Shown here one piece after another: positions 50,062 through 58,402 of a DNA stretch of 64,000 bases. Below the pieces are notes generated by a model. It worked only from the letters and a program-made list of their open reading frames with translations. It was not told the DNA's origin and ran no database searches. The DNA is from Paenibacillus sp. FSL H8-0048. GTDB lineage: Bacteria; Bacillota; Bacilli; Paenibacillales; Paenibacillaceae. Position 1 is the stretch's first letter. The number at the start of each line of letters is the position of its first letter. The position numbers and the translations under genes were made by a program. The DNA is taken from contig NZ_JBBODF010000001.1 of NCBI RefSeq assembly GCF_038002825.1, positions 5,828,001 through 5,892,000 of the forward strand. Direction: 5' to 3'.

Positions 50062-51066
50062 CTACAGCTTGACGGTTCCCGGGTCAATGGCGAAGCGTTC
50101 ATCGAGCTTCTCGCTGCTTAACCAGCCGACATAAGTATTCAGCGGTTTATACTCATGATCCATTACCAGGACAGCGACGAACGGGAATTGCTTACGGTGT
50201 AAATAACGGACATCTCCCCAGCGTACAATATAACCAGAGGGCAGCTCCTCCACCTCCGCGACAGCGTATGAGGTGAAGTACAGGAAGGCCTGAATATCCG
50301 GATGGGATTTGGAATGCTCGACAGCGGGGTGAGTGGAGCACACCGCATGCTTGAACCATTCCAGCCGCCCGCTGTTCAGCAGTCCGACATTATAGCTGCC
50401 GTCCGGCTTGGCTTTGACCACATTCCACCGCGCTGGCGAAATGGTGGGGATCACATAATACCGGTCACCTGCATGGTGGTGAACATCCTTGTTCTTGATG
50501 CTGCGCGTAATGCGGGCATGAACAAGGGTCCGCCAGATGTAGTACAAGACGATGCAGGCGTACAAGGTAATGAATAGTGGAGCGGGCGGCACTATTCCGC
50601 TGATCCAGAGAATAATCGCGGCTGCATGGCTGCCGAAGATAAACGGATCGAAGATATGGATGATATTCCAGGCGATCCATTTCTCGGTGAACGGGCGGGC
50701 AGCCTGAGTCCCGTAGGTGTTGAACAGATCGGAGAATACATGGACGGCAACGCCGATGAAGCTCCAGAGCGCGATATGGCTTAAGGTACCAAGGTCTGTG
50801 AAGCCGAACAACGGCCCGATGACCACTGTGATCAATGCCGGCCACAGCAGTAAAAAGGGCAGTGAATGGGTGATTCCCCTGTGATTGCGGATATATACCG
50901 CGTTATCCTTCAGACGCAGGGCGGTATCGGCATCCGGTGCCTGAGAAGCCAGTACAGTGGCTACCATCACCGCTCCGGCCAGCGTTCCATTCGAAGCGAC
51001 GAGCGGATCGACGAAGGACAGACCTGCAAGTCCAAGTCCCATAACAAAATGTGTGGCAGTATCCAT
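50062..51066 (-). CDS. yfhP: YfhP-like membrane-bound metal-dependent hydrolase (DUF457)
   Basis: A 334-residue membrane protein. The N-terminal half has about five hydrophobic segments and the family's polar residues: MDTATHFVMGLGLAG, SQAPDADTALRLKDNAVYI, NHRGITHSLPFLLLWPALI and GVAVHVFSDLFNTYGTQAA. The C-terminal third is soluble (YYVIPTISPARWNVVKAKPD, YIVRWGDVRYLHRKQFPFVA). YfhP of B. subtilis belongs here; the hydrolase label rests on the conserved His/Asp residues and has not been tied to a reaction. Confidence 0.87.
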   Translation of the reverse strand: MDTATHFVMGLGLAGLSFVDPLVASNGTLAGAVMVATVLASQAPDADTALRLKDNAVYIRNHRGITHSLPFLLLWPALITVVIGPLFGFTDLGTLSHIALWSFIGVAVHVFSDLFNTYGTQAARPFTEKWIAWNIIHIFDPFIFGSHAAAIILWISGIVPPAPLFITLYACIVLYYIWRTLVHARITRSIKNKDVHHHAGDRYYVIPTISPARWNVVKAKPDGSYNVGLLNSGRLEWFKHAVCSTHPAVEHSKSHPDIQAFLYFTSYAVAEVEELPSGYIVRWGDVRYLHRKQFPFVAVLVMDHEYKPLNTYVGWLSSEKLDERFAIDPGTVKL

Positions 51067-51192
51067 TAGTCAGATCTCCTTTGTACGGAAGTTCTCTATT
51101 AATAACTACCCATTATTGGGCTAAGTTATTTAAGGACAGGGAAATAAATATCGTCACGTAATTGTCGAATTAATGAACATCATGGTCAATGA

Positions 51193-51222
51193 TTGTCAAA
51201 GTCTTTCCCAGTTTGCTATGAT
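51193..51222 (+). promoter_or_regulatory. ctaB promoter
   Basis: TTGTCA (51193-51198), an 18-base spacer and TATGAT (51217-51222), about 50 bases before ctaB. Confidence 0.65.
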
Positions 51223-51272
51223 AAAGTTAATAGCGGAGTGTTAGAAGTTCCCTAGAAGGAGGAACCCGATAC

Positions 51273-52205
51273 GTGGACAATCAATTGAGATATCAAGCTT
51301 CTTCTGATTCCGCATCAATGTCTGCCAAGTCTCCACCGGAAGGTGCAAGCTGGCGCGACTTTATTACCGTTACGAAGCCCGGCATTATCCGCTCCAATCT
51401 GATTGCGGCATTTGCAGGCTATTGGGTGGCATCAGGCTGGGATGTGCAGTATGGCCGCCTGATTCTTACTTTGCTCGGCACCATGCTGGTCATGGCTTCG
51501 GCCTGTGTCTTCAATAATTATTTTGACCGCGATCTGGATATGAAGATGGAACGGACCCGGGAACGCGGGCTGCCTACAGGAAGGCTGAAGCCTACAACAG
51601 TACTTATCTATGCCATTGGACTCGGCATTGCCGGGCTGGGCGTGCTGTTCGCATTCTGCGGCGTATTGGCCGGATTGTTCGGCATAGTCGGCATGTTCGT
51701 ATATGTTGTAGTGTACACCCTTTGGCTCAAAAGAACCTCTACCTGGAGCACCTCGGTAGGTGCGATCTCGGGGGCCATGCCTCCTGTCATCGGCTATGTG
51801 GCTGTTACAGGAACTGTGGATCTTGGAGCCTGGCTGCTGTTCGCAATGCTCTTTTTGTGGCAGCCGCCCCATTTCTGGGCACTCGGTATCCGCCGCAAGG
51901 AGGAATACAGAGCAGCAGGCTTTCCTCTCCTTCCGGTAGTGAAGGGGACGCGACGCACCAAATTTCAGATGATTCCTTATGTGGCTCTGCTGCTTCCGGT
52001 GCCTGTGCTGATGTACGCCTATGATTATGCAGGTATTTATTATCTTATTGTATCACTGGCCTTGTCGGTTGGCTGGCTCTACTTAACCCTCATCGGATTC
52101 AAGGCCAAGGATGATGAGATCTGGGCGAAGAAAAGCTTCCTCTTCTCCATTAACTATCTGACCTTAAGCCTGATTGCCCTGGTGCTGAATACCATTCATG
52201 TGTAA
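51273..52205 (+). CDS. ctaB: Protoheme IX farnesyltransferase
   Basis: Makes haem O from haem B, the first step toward haem A for terminal oxidases. The 310-residue UbiA-type protein has about nine membrane segments and the first Asp-rich motif NNYFDRDLDMKMERT. LWLKRTSTWSTSVGAISGAM and FLWQPPHFWALGIRRKEEY are CtaB hallmarks. The start is GTG with AGAAGGAGGAA. The next gene encodes a Sco protein for copper delivery to cytochrome oxidase, so the pair serves oxidase assembly; no oxidase subunit gene lies in the window. Confidence 0.94.
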   Translation: MDNQLRYQASSDSASMSAKSPPEGASWRDFITVTKPGIIRSNLIAAFAGYWVASGWDVQYGRLILTLLGTMLVMASACVFNNYFDRDLDMKMERTRERGLPTGRLKPTTVLIYAIGLGIAGLGVLFAFCGVLAGLFGIVGMFVYVVVYTLWLKRTSTWSTSVGAISGAMPPVIGYVAVTGTVDLGAWLLFAMLFLWQPPHFWALGIRRKEEYRAAGFPLLPVVKGTRRTKFQMIPYVALLLPVPVLMYAYDYAGIYYLIVSLALSVGWLYLTLIGFKAKDDEIWAKKSFLFSINYLTLSLIALVLNTIHV

Positions 52206-52236
52206 GCATTCTTAGGATAGAGAGGGAAGGTGTCCT

Positions 52237-52854
52237 GTGCAGACCTTGAAACGTTACAAGTGGACCTGGCTGCTGCTGCTGATTGCAATCATTATGGCTG
52301 CCTATCTGGCGGTCCAGTCATTTGGGTTCGGTGAGAAGAAGCTGCCGGTCATCGGTCAGGTACAGGACTTCTCCCTGGAGAATGTGGACGGGAAGCAGAT
52401 CAGTCTGGCAGATACGGCTGGCACAGCAAGGCTGGTCTATTTCTTCTTCACGGTCTGTCCTGATGTGTGTCCGATTACCACCTATATGCTGTCAGAGACT
52501 CAGGATATACTGGTTAAAGACGGCAGCTTCGGCAAAGACGTTGAATTCGTCTCGATATCTTTCGATCCGAAGAATGATACCAGGGAAGCTATCAAAGCCT
52601 TTGCTGACAAGTTCCATGCTGATTACAGCGGCTGGTATTTTCTGCGGGGGGATCAGGAGCAGGTACGCAAGCTGGCAGCGGAGTCCTTCAAGGTGCTGAT
52701 CTACGGCACGAGCAAGGATGATTTCGCCCACGCGAACCTCATTGGTCTGGTGGACAAGAATAATCAGCTCCGGGGATTGTACGATGCGGGGGATACGGAG
52801 AATGTAACGCCGGAGTTCCTGGCCAGAACGGTTAAGAAGCTGGCCCGTGAATAG
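52237..52854 (+). CDS. ypmQ: Sco/SenC copper chaperone (YpmQ-like)
   Basis: A 205-residue membrane-anchored thioredoxin-fold protein that helps build the CuA site of cytochrome c oxidase. After an N-terminal anchor (WTWLLLLIAIIMAAYLAVQS) come YFFFTVCPDVCPITTYML (CxxxC copper ligands) and the ligand His in DDFAHANLIGLV. Start GTG at 52237 with GAAGGTG upstream. It follows ctaB by 31 bases and is probably cotranscribed. Confidence 0.92.
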   Translation: MQTLKRYKWTWLLLLIAIIMAAYLAVQSFGFGEKKLPVIGQVQDFSLENVDGKQISLADTAGTARLVYFFFTVCPDVCPITTYMLSETQDILVKDGSFGKDVEFVSISFDPKNDTREAIKAFADKFHADYSGWYFLRGDQEQVRKLAAESFKVLIYGTSKDDFAHANLIGLVDKNNQLRGLYDAGDTENVTPEFLARTVKKLARE

Positions 52855-52870
52855 TACAGGAACGCAATAA

Positions 52871-52921
52871 ACGAGGGTGTCCGTGAAGCAGTGGAGCTGC
52901 TGCACCGGACACCCTCGTTTT
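52871..52921 (+). terminator. Terminator of the ctaB-sco operon
   Basis: ACGAGGGTGTCCG pairs with CGGACACCCTCGT, with an inner AGCAG/CTGCT stem, followed by TTT. Confidence 0.88.
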
Positions 52922-52938
52922 GTGGTGAAAGGTTAAGA

Positions 52939-52975
52939 ATGTATATGCTTCATGCGATGAATTATCCTTCTATGC
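52939..52975 (+). repeat. Dispersed repeat PR3, truncated copy 3
   Basis: GCGATGAATTATCCTTCTAT corresponds to the first 20-25 bases of PR3, which then breaks off into the 3' end of the Toprim gene. Confidence 0.5.
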
Positions 52976-53321
52976 CCTGAGGATACGGCTGGGGGTAAAT
53001 AATGAAATCTTCAAGTCCGGCCTTCTCCAGCTGGGTGATGTTATATTCATCCGGAGTCCCTTCCACACCGGCATAACCCTTGCGGGTATACATATGAACA
53101 GCATCGGGAAAGGCGTCCCGCAGGACAGCACGGATTTTTTTGCCTGAGCTGTCATTGTCCATGTACAGATAGACTTCCCCGTCCCGGATCGTATTCCGCA
53201 GGGATTCCAGCTTCAGGGTATTCAGCGTACCGAAGGTGCACAGAATGTCGACCTCTGGATCAAGCAGCCGTCTCAGTCTGCTGCGGTCGTTCTTGCCTTC
53301 GACAATAATGGTGATGGACAT
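52962..53321 (-). CDS. Toprim-domain protein (RNase M5/primase-like)
   Basis: A 119-residue single Toprim domain. The catalytic Glu is in SITIIVEGKNDRSRLRRLL and the DxD motif in VYLYMDNDSSGKKIRAVLR. Similar small proteins in Bacillales are annotated as Toprim or topoisomerase-primase-like with no known role. The ATG at 53321 is chosen because GGGGGCTG precedes it. The last codons and stop (GIEG, TAA) are formed by sequence matching repeat PR3, so the C-terminus may have been altered by its insertion. Confidence 0.82.
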   Translation of the reverse strand: MSITIIVEGKNDRSRLRRLLDPEVDILCTFGTLNTLKLESLRNTIRDGEVYLYMDNDSSGKKIRAVLRDAFPDAVHMYTRKGYAGVEGTPDEYNITQLEKAGLEDFIIYPQPYPQGIEG

Positions 53322-53431
53322 ATGCAATCAGCCCCCGGATCATAGTTGTTATGACGATATTGTACCTAAGCTGCGCTATTTTTAACAGCGTAGCGGAACA
53401 ATATGTATTCATTCCCCGGGAAATGTCGCAT

Positions 53432-54610
53432 TCAGGCGGCAGGACTGTTCCAGCCGGGAGCATAAGAAGAGAGACGGCTGGATCTGCCCGGAGGCAGCAG
53501 CAGGAGAGCTGTCATCAGCAGCACGAAGGCGATGAAGTAAGGCGAAACATACCCTCTAAGCTGTCCGGCGGTTACAGGTCCGGCGAAGGCCCCAAGGGAC
53601 ATGGCGATGGATTGCAGCGAGAAGGTCCGGCCCAGCCGTCCTGCGCCGCCCAGACTGATGAAGAGGGAGGCCATAGCCGGGAACAATACCCCTTTGGCAG
53701 AGCCGAGCAGGAAGAGAACGACTCCGGCCGGGATGCTGCGGAAGGCAGCCAAGGTGAAGAAGCAAAGAGCCATCCCAAGCAGGGCAACAGCAATACGTAT
53801 GCTTGGCGAGAGCCGGTTCAGGAAGAACAGGCAGAGGGTCGCCAGCGCTCCAAGGCTGAGCAGAGAGAGCAGAATTCCTGTAGAGACCATTCCGTCCTGT
53901 CCTTGTGACAGCGGAAGCTCGAAGAACAGTACGCCCTGAGAGCAGGATACGAAGAAGGGCAGCAGATAATAACGCCTGGAGACAGCAGGCTGGGCGGTAT
54001 CTACCGCCCCGGGTTGCAGATTCTGCTTCACCGGGAGTGCAGGCTTATGCAGTACCAGGGCGGGATTATGCTTCGGCACACTGAAGAAGGCCATCACACC
54101 GGTGAAGATCAGGAGCCACCCTAATGTACTGAAGGTGCCGGAGTAACCGGCTTTGGCTACGATGAAGGCTCCGGCAGCAGGGGAGACCACCGAAGCCAGC
54201 GTGTGAATAATTCCGTTGCCTGACATGTATTTGCCCTGGGTCGCCGGATCAGAGGAGAGCGAGGCTAATAGGGTCATACAGGCTGGCGAGAGGAACGCCA
54301 GGGCGAACCCGCTCGCTGCCCGCAGCAGGAGCAGATGCCAGGGCAGCTGGGCATGCGCCTGCAAGAGCAGGATCAGTCCTGCTACAGTAAGGGCGAACAC
54401 GATATAGCGGCGGCTGCCATTGCGGTCTACAAGTACACCTGCCAGCAGATTGCCCGGGAGGTGGGTCAGGGAATACATCCCCATCATCCAGCCGATGAAG
54501 GCCGGGCCCGCTCCCAGTGACATGGCAAAGGGGGTCAGGATAGGATACTGGGCATGCAAATCGAAGAACGCCAGGAACATGAAGAGGTAGAGCCACATTG
54601 CAGTTTTCAC
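53432..54610 (-). CDS. Major facilitator superfamily transporter
   Basis: A 392-residue 12-span transporter. The N-terminal half has HAQYPILTPFAMSLGAGPAF and the A-like loop GVLVDRNGSRRYIVF; the central loop (KHNPALVLHKPALPVKQN) separates the halves, and FSLQSIAMSLGAFAGPVTAG lies in the second. GTG at 54610 is chosen because GGAGGT precedes it by seven bases. It looks like a drug or metabolite exporter of the YfcJ/TCR type; substrate unknown. Confidence 0.85.
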   Translation of the reverse strand: MKTAMWLYLFMFLAFFDLHAQYPILTPFAMSLGAGPAFIGWMMGMYSLTHLPGNLLAGVLVDRNGSRRYIVFALTVAGLILLLQAHAQLPWHLLLLRAASGFALAFLSPACMTLLASLSSDPATQGKYMSGNGIIHTLASVVSPAAGAFIVAKAGYSGTFSTLGWLLIFTGVMAFFSVPKHNPALVLHKPALPVKQNLQPGAVDTAQPAVSRRYYLLPFFVSCSQGVLFFELPLSQGQDGMVSTGILLSLLSLGALATLCLFFLNRLSPSIRIAVALLGMALCFFTLAAFRSIPAGVVLFLLGSAKGVLFPAMASLFISLGGAGRLGRTFSLQSIAMSLGAFAGPVTAGQLRGYVSPYFIAFVLLMTALLLLPPGRSSRLSSYAPGWNSPAA

Positions 54611-54862
54611 GGATAACACCTCCAGATTAGCGGCCAGCCGCTGATGACGGAACGGATTCCAGCAGAGGGAACAGCCTACTTGTACTTTACGTGCGGCAGC
54701 GGGGGCTTATACCATTTTCTTGGCCAGCCCTGTATGCAGTTCTGCATTCCGGCAACCATGAATTATAAGGGTCATTCATGTATAATAATTAATATTAATG
54801 AAATGTCTGACGGGACAGCGTCCCGGAGTGGCGAAATTTGCGATTGGGGTGTTGTGAAATTG

Positions 54863-55306
54863 ATGAATCCGGAAGTGTGGTCACAGTTTATCAGAGAGAA
54901 TTGGCTTGTTATCGTTATTGCGCTTGTCCTGCTGTTCGCAGTCGTTAACATCGTTAAGACTATGCTGAAATGGGCTATCGTCGTCGTTATTATTGTGGGG
55001 CTGTTCATTTATAGCGGGGTAACTATGGACCAGATCGGTAATGCCGTTAACAAAGTGGCGGACGGGACGGTCAGTACGCTGAAGAATGAGGCGCAGGAGG
55101 TCATGCTCAAAGAAGCGCAGGAAGCGGTTTATACCTCCGGCGGTGACGGCACCTTCACCATCACTACTCCTAATCTGGAGGTGAAGGGCTCTGCCGCAGA
55201 GGATAAGGTGGAAGTGGTCTTCCGCGGAGTCAGCCTCGGGAAGTGGAGCGTTACGGATACAACCAAGACCTTCATCGATGAAGCCAGGAAACAGGCGGGC
55301 AAGTAA
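54863..55306 (+). CDS. Uncharacterised membrane-anchored protein
   Basis: A 147-residue protein with two N-terminal hydrophobic segments (WLVIVIALVLLFAVVNIV, AIVVVIIVGLFIYSGV) and a soluble alpha/beta end (DKVEVVFRGVSLGKWSVTDT). The ATG at 54863 is tentative; the open frame extends upstream to 54644 but codes for nothing protein-like there, and an apparent TATAAT at 54781-54786 would begin the transcript inside it. It precedes the transglutaminase-like gene by 51 bases and is probably cotranscribed. I recognise no family. Confidence 0.7.
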   Translation: MNPEVWSQFIRENWLVIVIALVLLFAVVNIVKTMLKWAIVVVIIVGLFIYSGVTMDQIGNAVNKVADGTVSTLKNEAQEVMLKEAQEAVYTSGGDGTFTITTPNLEVKGSAAEDKVEVVFRGVSLGKWSVTDTTKTFIDEARKQAGK

Positions 55307-55357
55307 CAGTGCAGCTGGCTCAGGGTTACCTGCAGCAGCAGAAGGAGGAGTGATTCA

Positions 55358-56497
55358 TTGAACAGCTGGATAGAAAGTCTTCGGGAAGCCAATATCATCT
55401 CCATTGTTCTGCTGCTGGTGGTCCTCTTCTCTGCCCTGCAAGGCTGGGGCCGGGGCTTCCGCAGAGCAGCCGGAGGGCTGTTCGGCATGCTCGGATCAGG
55501 CGTGCTTGCGGCAGCTTCGCTGGTGATGGCGATTCCCGCAGCCGTATATCTCTCACCTGCTGCCGGGAACTGGGCTTCGGGCGTTACTCCGCCGGATGCC
55601 AAGCTTAGCCAATGGCAGCAGTTATATTACACCGGAGCCTCCGTACTGGCGAATTCACCAGTGGTGCGGTTTCTGCTGCTGCTCTTACTGTGCTATACCT
55701 TGATTCGTCTGCTGTTGGGGCTGTTGTTCCTGCTTCTGCCGTTCCGCCTGCCGCGCCAGTCCGGGAGGGGTTCGGGGCAGATCACAGGCTTCAGCCGGCT
55801 CGTCGGGGCAGTGCTTGGCACCGCCGCGGGGCTTACCCGCGCCTTGGTGCTGGTCTTTGTCCTGTTCATCAGCGTCGCCTTGAACCCGGACAGCGGCTTC
55901 AGCCGCTACGTGCAGTCATCACCGGTCTACAGCCAGAGTGCGGAAGCGGTATTTGAGCCGCTGGCCGGTGAACAGGTCAGAGGAAAGCTGCCAGTGCTGA
56001 CTAAGGCGGTAGCCGCCGAGATGAGCGATATTCTCCGGCGCAAATATGAGGTGATTGACCATGATATTTCGGCGGATATTGCCGGTGCAGCCGCAGATAT
56101 TGCCGGACAAGCCAGCGGGGATGAAGAGAAGGCCAGACTGCTCTATGACTGGGTAGGCTCGCGTATTGCGTACGATTATAACAAAGCAGAGAATTATGAA
56201 GAGAGACGGATCTGGCATGAGCAGACCCCGCAGGATACGATGGATACACGGCTTGGGGTATGCATTGATTACGCGCGGCTCTATGCCATGATGGCCCGTT
56301 CGCAAGGCCTCCAGGTGCGTGTCGTCACCGGTAAAGGCTATGACGGGCAAGGCGGTTATGGACCGCATGCCTGGAATGAGGTCTATATCAGCAGCCGTGC
56401 AGCCTGGATTCCGCTTGATTCCACCTGGGCCAGCAGCGGCGACTGGTTCAATCCCAGGGATTTCGACTCCACGCATCTCAAGGAAAACATCCTCTGA
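55358..56497 (+). CDS. Membrane protein with transglutaminase-like domain
   Basis: A 379-residue protein. The N-terminal half is a CvpA-like set of about four membrane segments (IVLLLVVLFSALQGWGRGFR, VVRFLLLLLLCYTLIRLLLG, AGLTRALVLVFVLFISVAL). The C-terminal half is an extracellular transglutaminase-like fold with a full triad: Cys in RLGVCIDYARLYAMMA, His in YGPHAWNEVY and Asp in WIPLDSTW. Such domains act as proteases, cross-linkers or peptide-binding modules, often at the cell wall. TTG start with AAGGAGGAG. Confidence 0.85.
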   Translation: MNSWIESLREANIISIVLLLVVLFSALQGWGRGFRRAAGGLFGMLGSGVLAAASLVMAIPAAVYLSPAAGNWASGVTPPDAKLSQWQQLYYTGASVLANSPVVRFLLLLLLCYTLIRLLLGLLFLLLPFRLPRQSGRGSGQITGFSRLVGAVLGTAAGLTRALVLVFVLFISVALNPDSGFSRYVQSSPVYSQSAEAVFEPLAGEQVRGKLPVLTKAVAAEMSDILRRKYEVIDHDISADIAGAAADIAGQASGDEEKARLLYDWVGSRIAYDYNKAENYEERRIWHEQTPQDTMDTRLGVCIDYARLYAMMARSQGLQVRVVTGKGYDGQGGYGPHAWNEVYISSRAAWIPLDSTWASSGDWFNPRDFDSTHLKENIL

Positions 56498-56540
56498 GAA
56501 GGAGCGGATGCTCTTTTATCTATGGTACAATAACAGTGGG

Positions 56541-56615
56541 CAAGTGGAAGCGGCTGTGCCGTCCTTTCAAAGGATGGTACCGTTTCAGCGGGAAATAGAA
56601 GGATAAGTTATCGTA
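56541..56615 (-). repeat. Dispersed repeat PR3, inverse copy 4
   Basis: The inverse reads GATAACTTATCCTTCTATTT, CCCGCTGAAACGGTACCATC, CTTTGAAAGGACGGCACAGC and CGCTTCCACTTG, which aligns with 39371-39450 along its length. It sits 25 bases before the start of the broken PBP gene. Confidence 0.8.
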
Positions 56616-56639
56616 TGCAACATAAGGAGAGGACTTGCT

Positions 56640-58369
56640 GTGAGATGGTTCGGTAAGCCGGGCTCCGGCCCGGGTGATGGAGATACCCGCAACTACCTGA
56701 GCTTACGCATAAATCTGTTTTTCTTCGGCACTTTTTTTATTTTTGTGATCATCATGATCCGGCTTGCAGGACTGCAGTTTGTAGAGAGTCCCGAGCTTAG
56801 CGAGGTGGAGGCCAGCCGGGAGACCAAGGATGTTCCGCTTGCGGCGATCCGGGGGACTATTCATGCGGCGGGCGGGGAAGACATTGCCCATTCCACACCG
56901 ATTCAATCCTTATTCGTTACGTTAACCCAAGAATACACTGCGAAGGTCAAGAATAAGAAGACCGGCTTATATGAACCCACCGCTGAAGCCAAGGCGAATA
57001 CGAAGGCGTTGGTGGCGGGGCTGTCATCTGTGTTTGAAGAGTATGGCGATCCTGCTGCGAAGAAGCTGCTTAAGGAGGATATCCTGCTGCTGCTTGATCT
57101 TGAATATAAGAAATCACTGGGGTATGTCCCGCGCAAGATCAAGACCGGTCTTACGATGAAGGAAGTCGCCCATCTGATGGAGAACAGGCAGCGTTATCCC
57201 GGGGTGTCTGTTGTGGAGGAGAGTATCCGCCATTATGACAAGGACACGGTGGCCGTCCAAACGGTTGGTTATATGAAGCAATTCCGTTCTACAGAAAAAG
57301 GGTATAATTTATACAAAAACATCCGCAGCGCCATGTGGTGGCAATGGCAAGTATGCCGGACTACGATACGAATGTCTGGAATGCCGAGAAGCTGGTGCCC
57401 GAAGTGTGGGACCAAATTGAGGATTATTACCAGAACGGGACAATTAACGATATTTCCTCCGGTGTCTCCGGCAACGGGCTGAAGTCATTGATCTTCCTGG
57501 GTTCCACAATTAAGCCGTTAAGTGTCTTGATCGGTCTGGAAGAAGGCTTATTCACTACCGGTGATACTTACACGGATAAAGGGCTCGCTTATTTCGGTAA
57601 GGATAACAGCTCCTCGGTCAGGAATTCCTCCGGCCATGTCCTGGGACCGCTTAGTCCGGCGGAGTCTATTCAGGAGTCCTCGAATGCATTTATGGTAGAG
57701 TGGGTCGGTAATGCCTTGTACAAGAAGTATCCGGGAGAGGGCATTGCCGTATGGGACAAATATATGAAGGCATTCGGGCTTGGGGTGTCTACGCAAAGCG
57801 GGCTTCCGGGTGAAAGCGCCGGAGTTGCCGATTATCTTGATCCGAAGAAGGCGGGCTCTGCCCAAGCGGCGCTGGTCTATGCCTCCTTCGGCCAGAAGGG
57901 GAAATACACTGCACTTCAGCTTGCCCAGTACACGGCGACGCTTGCGAATGAAGGCGTGCGGATTAAGCCTCAGCTCGTCAGTAAGATTACAGATCCCGAA
58001 GGCAATACGGTTAAGCAATTTGGGCGGGAAGTCCTCGACAGCATCTCGTTTCATCCTGCTTACTGGAAGGAGATCAAGCGCGGGATGAATACTAAGGTTA
58101 AGGCGTTTGACGGTTTCCCGTATGATTTCGCCCGCAAGACCGGAACCTCTGAGATGGAAGCGTTCGGGGCCACCCGTGACAACGGGGTATTCATTGCTTA
58201 TGCTCCGCGTGAGCATCCTAAGCTTGCAGTGGCCGTGATCATCCCGGAGGGCGGCTTTGGAGCGAACAGTGCCGCACCGGTAGCCCGGAAGATCTTTGAA
58301 GCCTATGACCATGAGTATGGGCTGGATGGAGTCCCTAAGAAGAATGTGCCCGAGTCAAGGGTGGACTAA
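56640..58369 (+). pseudogene. Broken penicillin-binding protein 2 paralogue
   Basis: Residues 1 to about 230 follow the intact neighbour (membrane anchor LSLRINLFFFGTFFIFVIIM, dimerisation part, VQTVGYMKQF, YNLYKNIRSAM). Then the frame is lost near 57332. A second frame resumes with VAMASMPDYDTNVW and continues to the end, keeping STIK, SSN and KTGT. Compared with the neighbour about 337 bases (113 codons) are missing, out of frame, apparently between short ATG repeats. The first part ends at 57482 after nonsense residues. The downstream part could start at GTG 57335 but would lack the membrane anchor and the front of the transpeptidase domain. I judge it non-functional, barring an assembly fault. 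Confidence 0.85.
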
Positions 58370-58402
58370 ACGGTTTATTTTGATGTAGAGGAGTGAAAAA
58401 CT

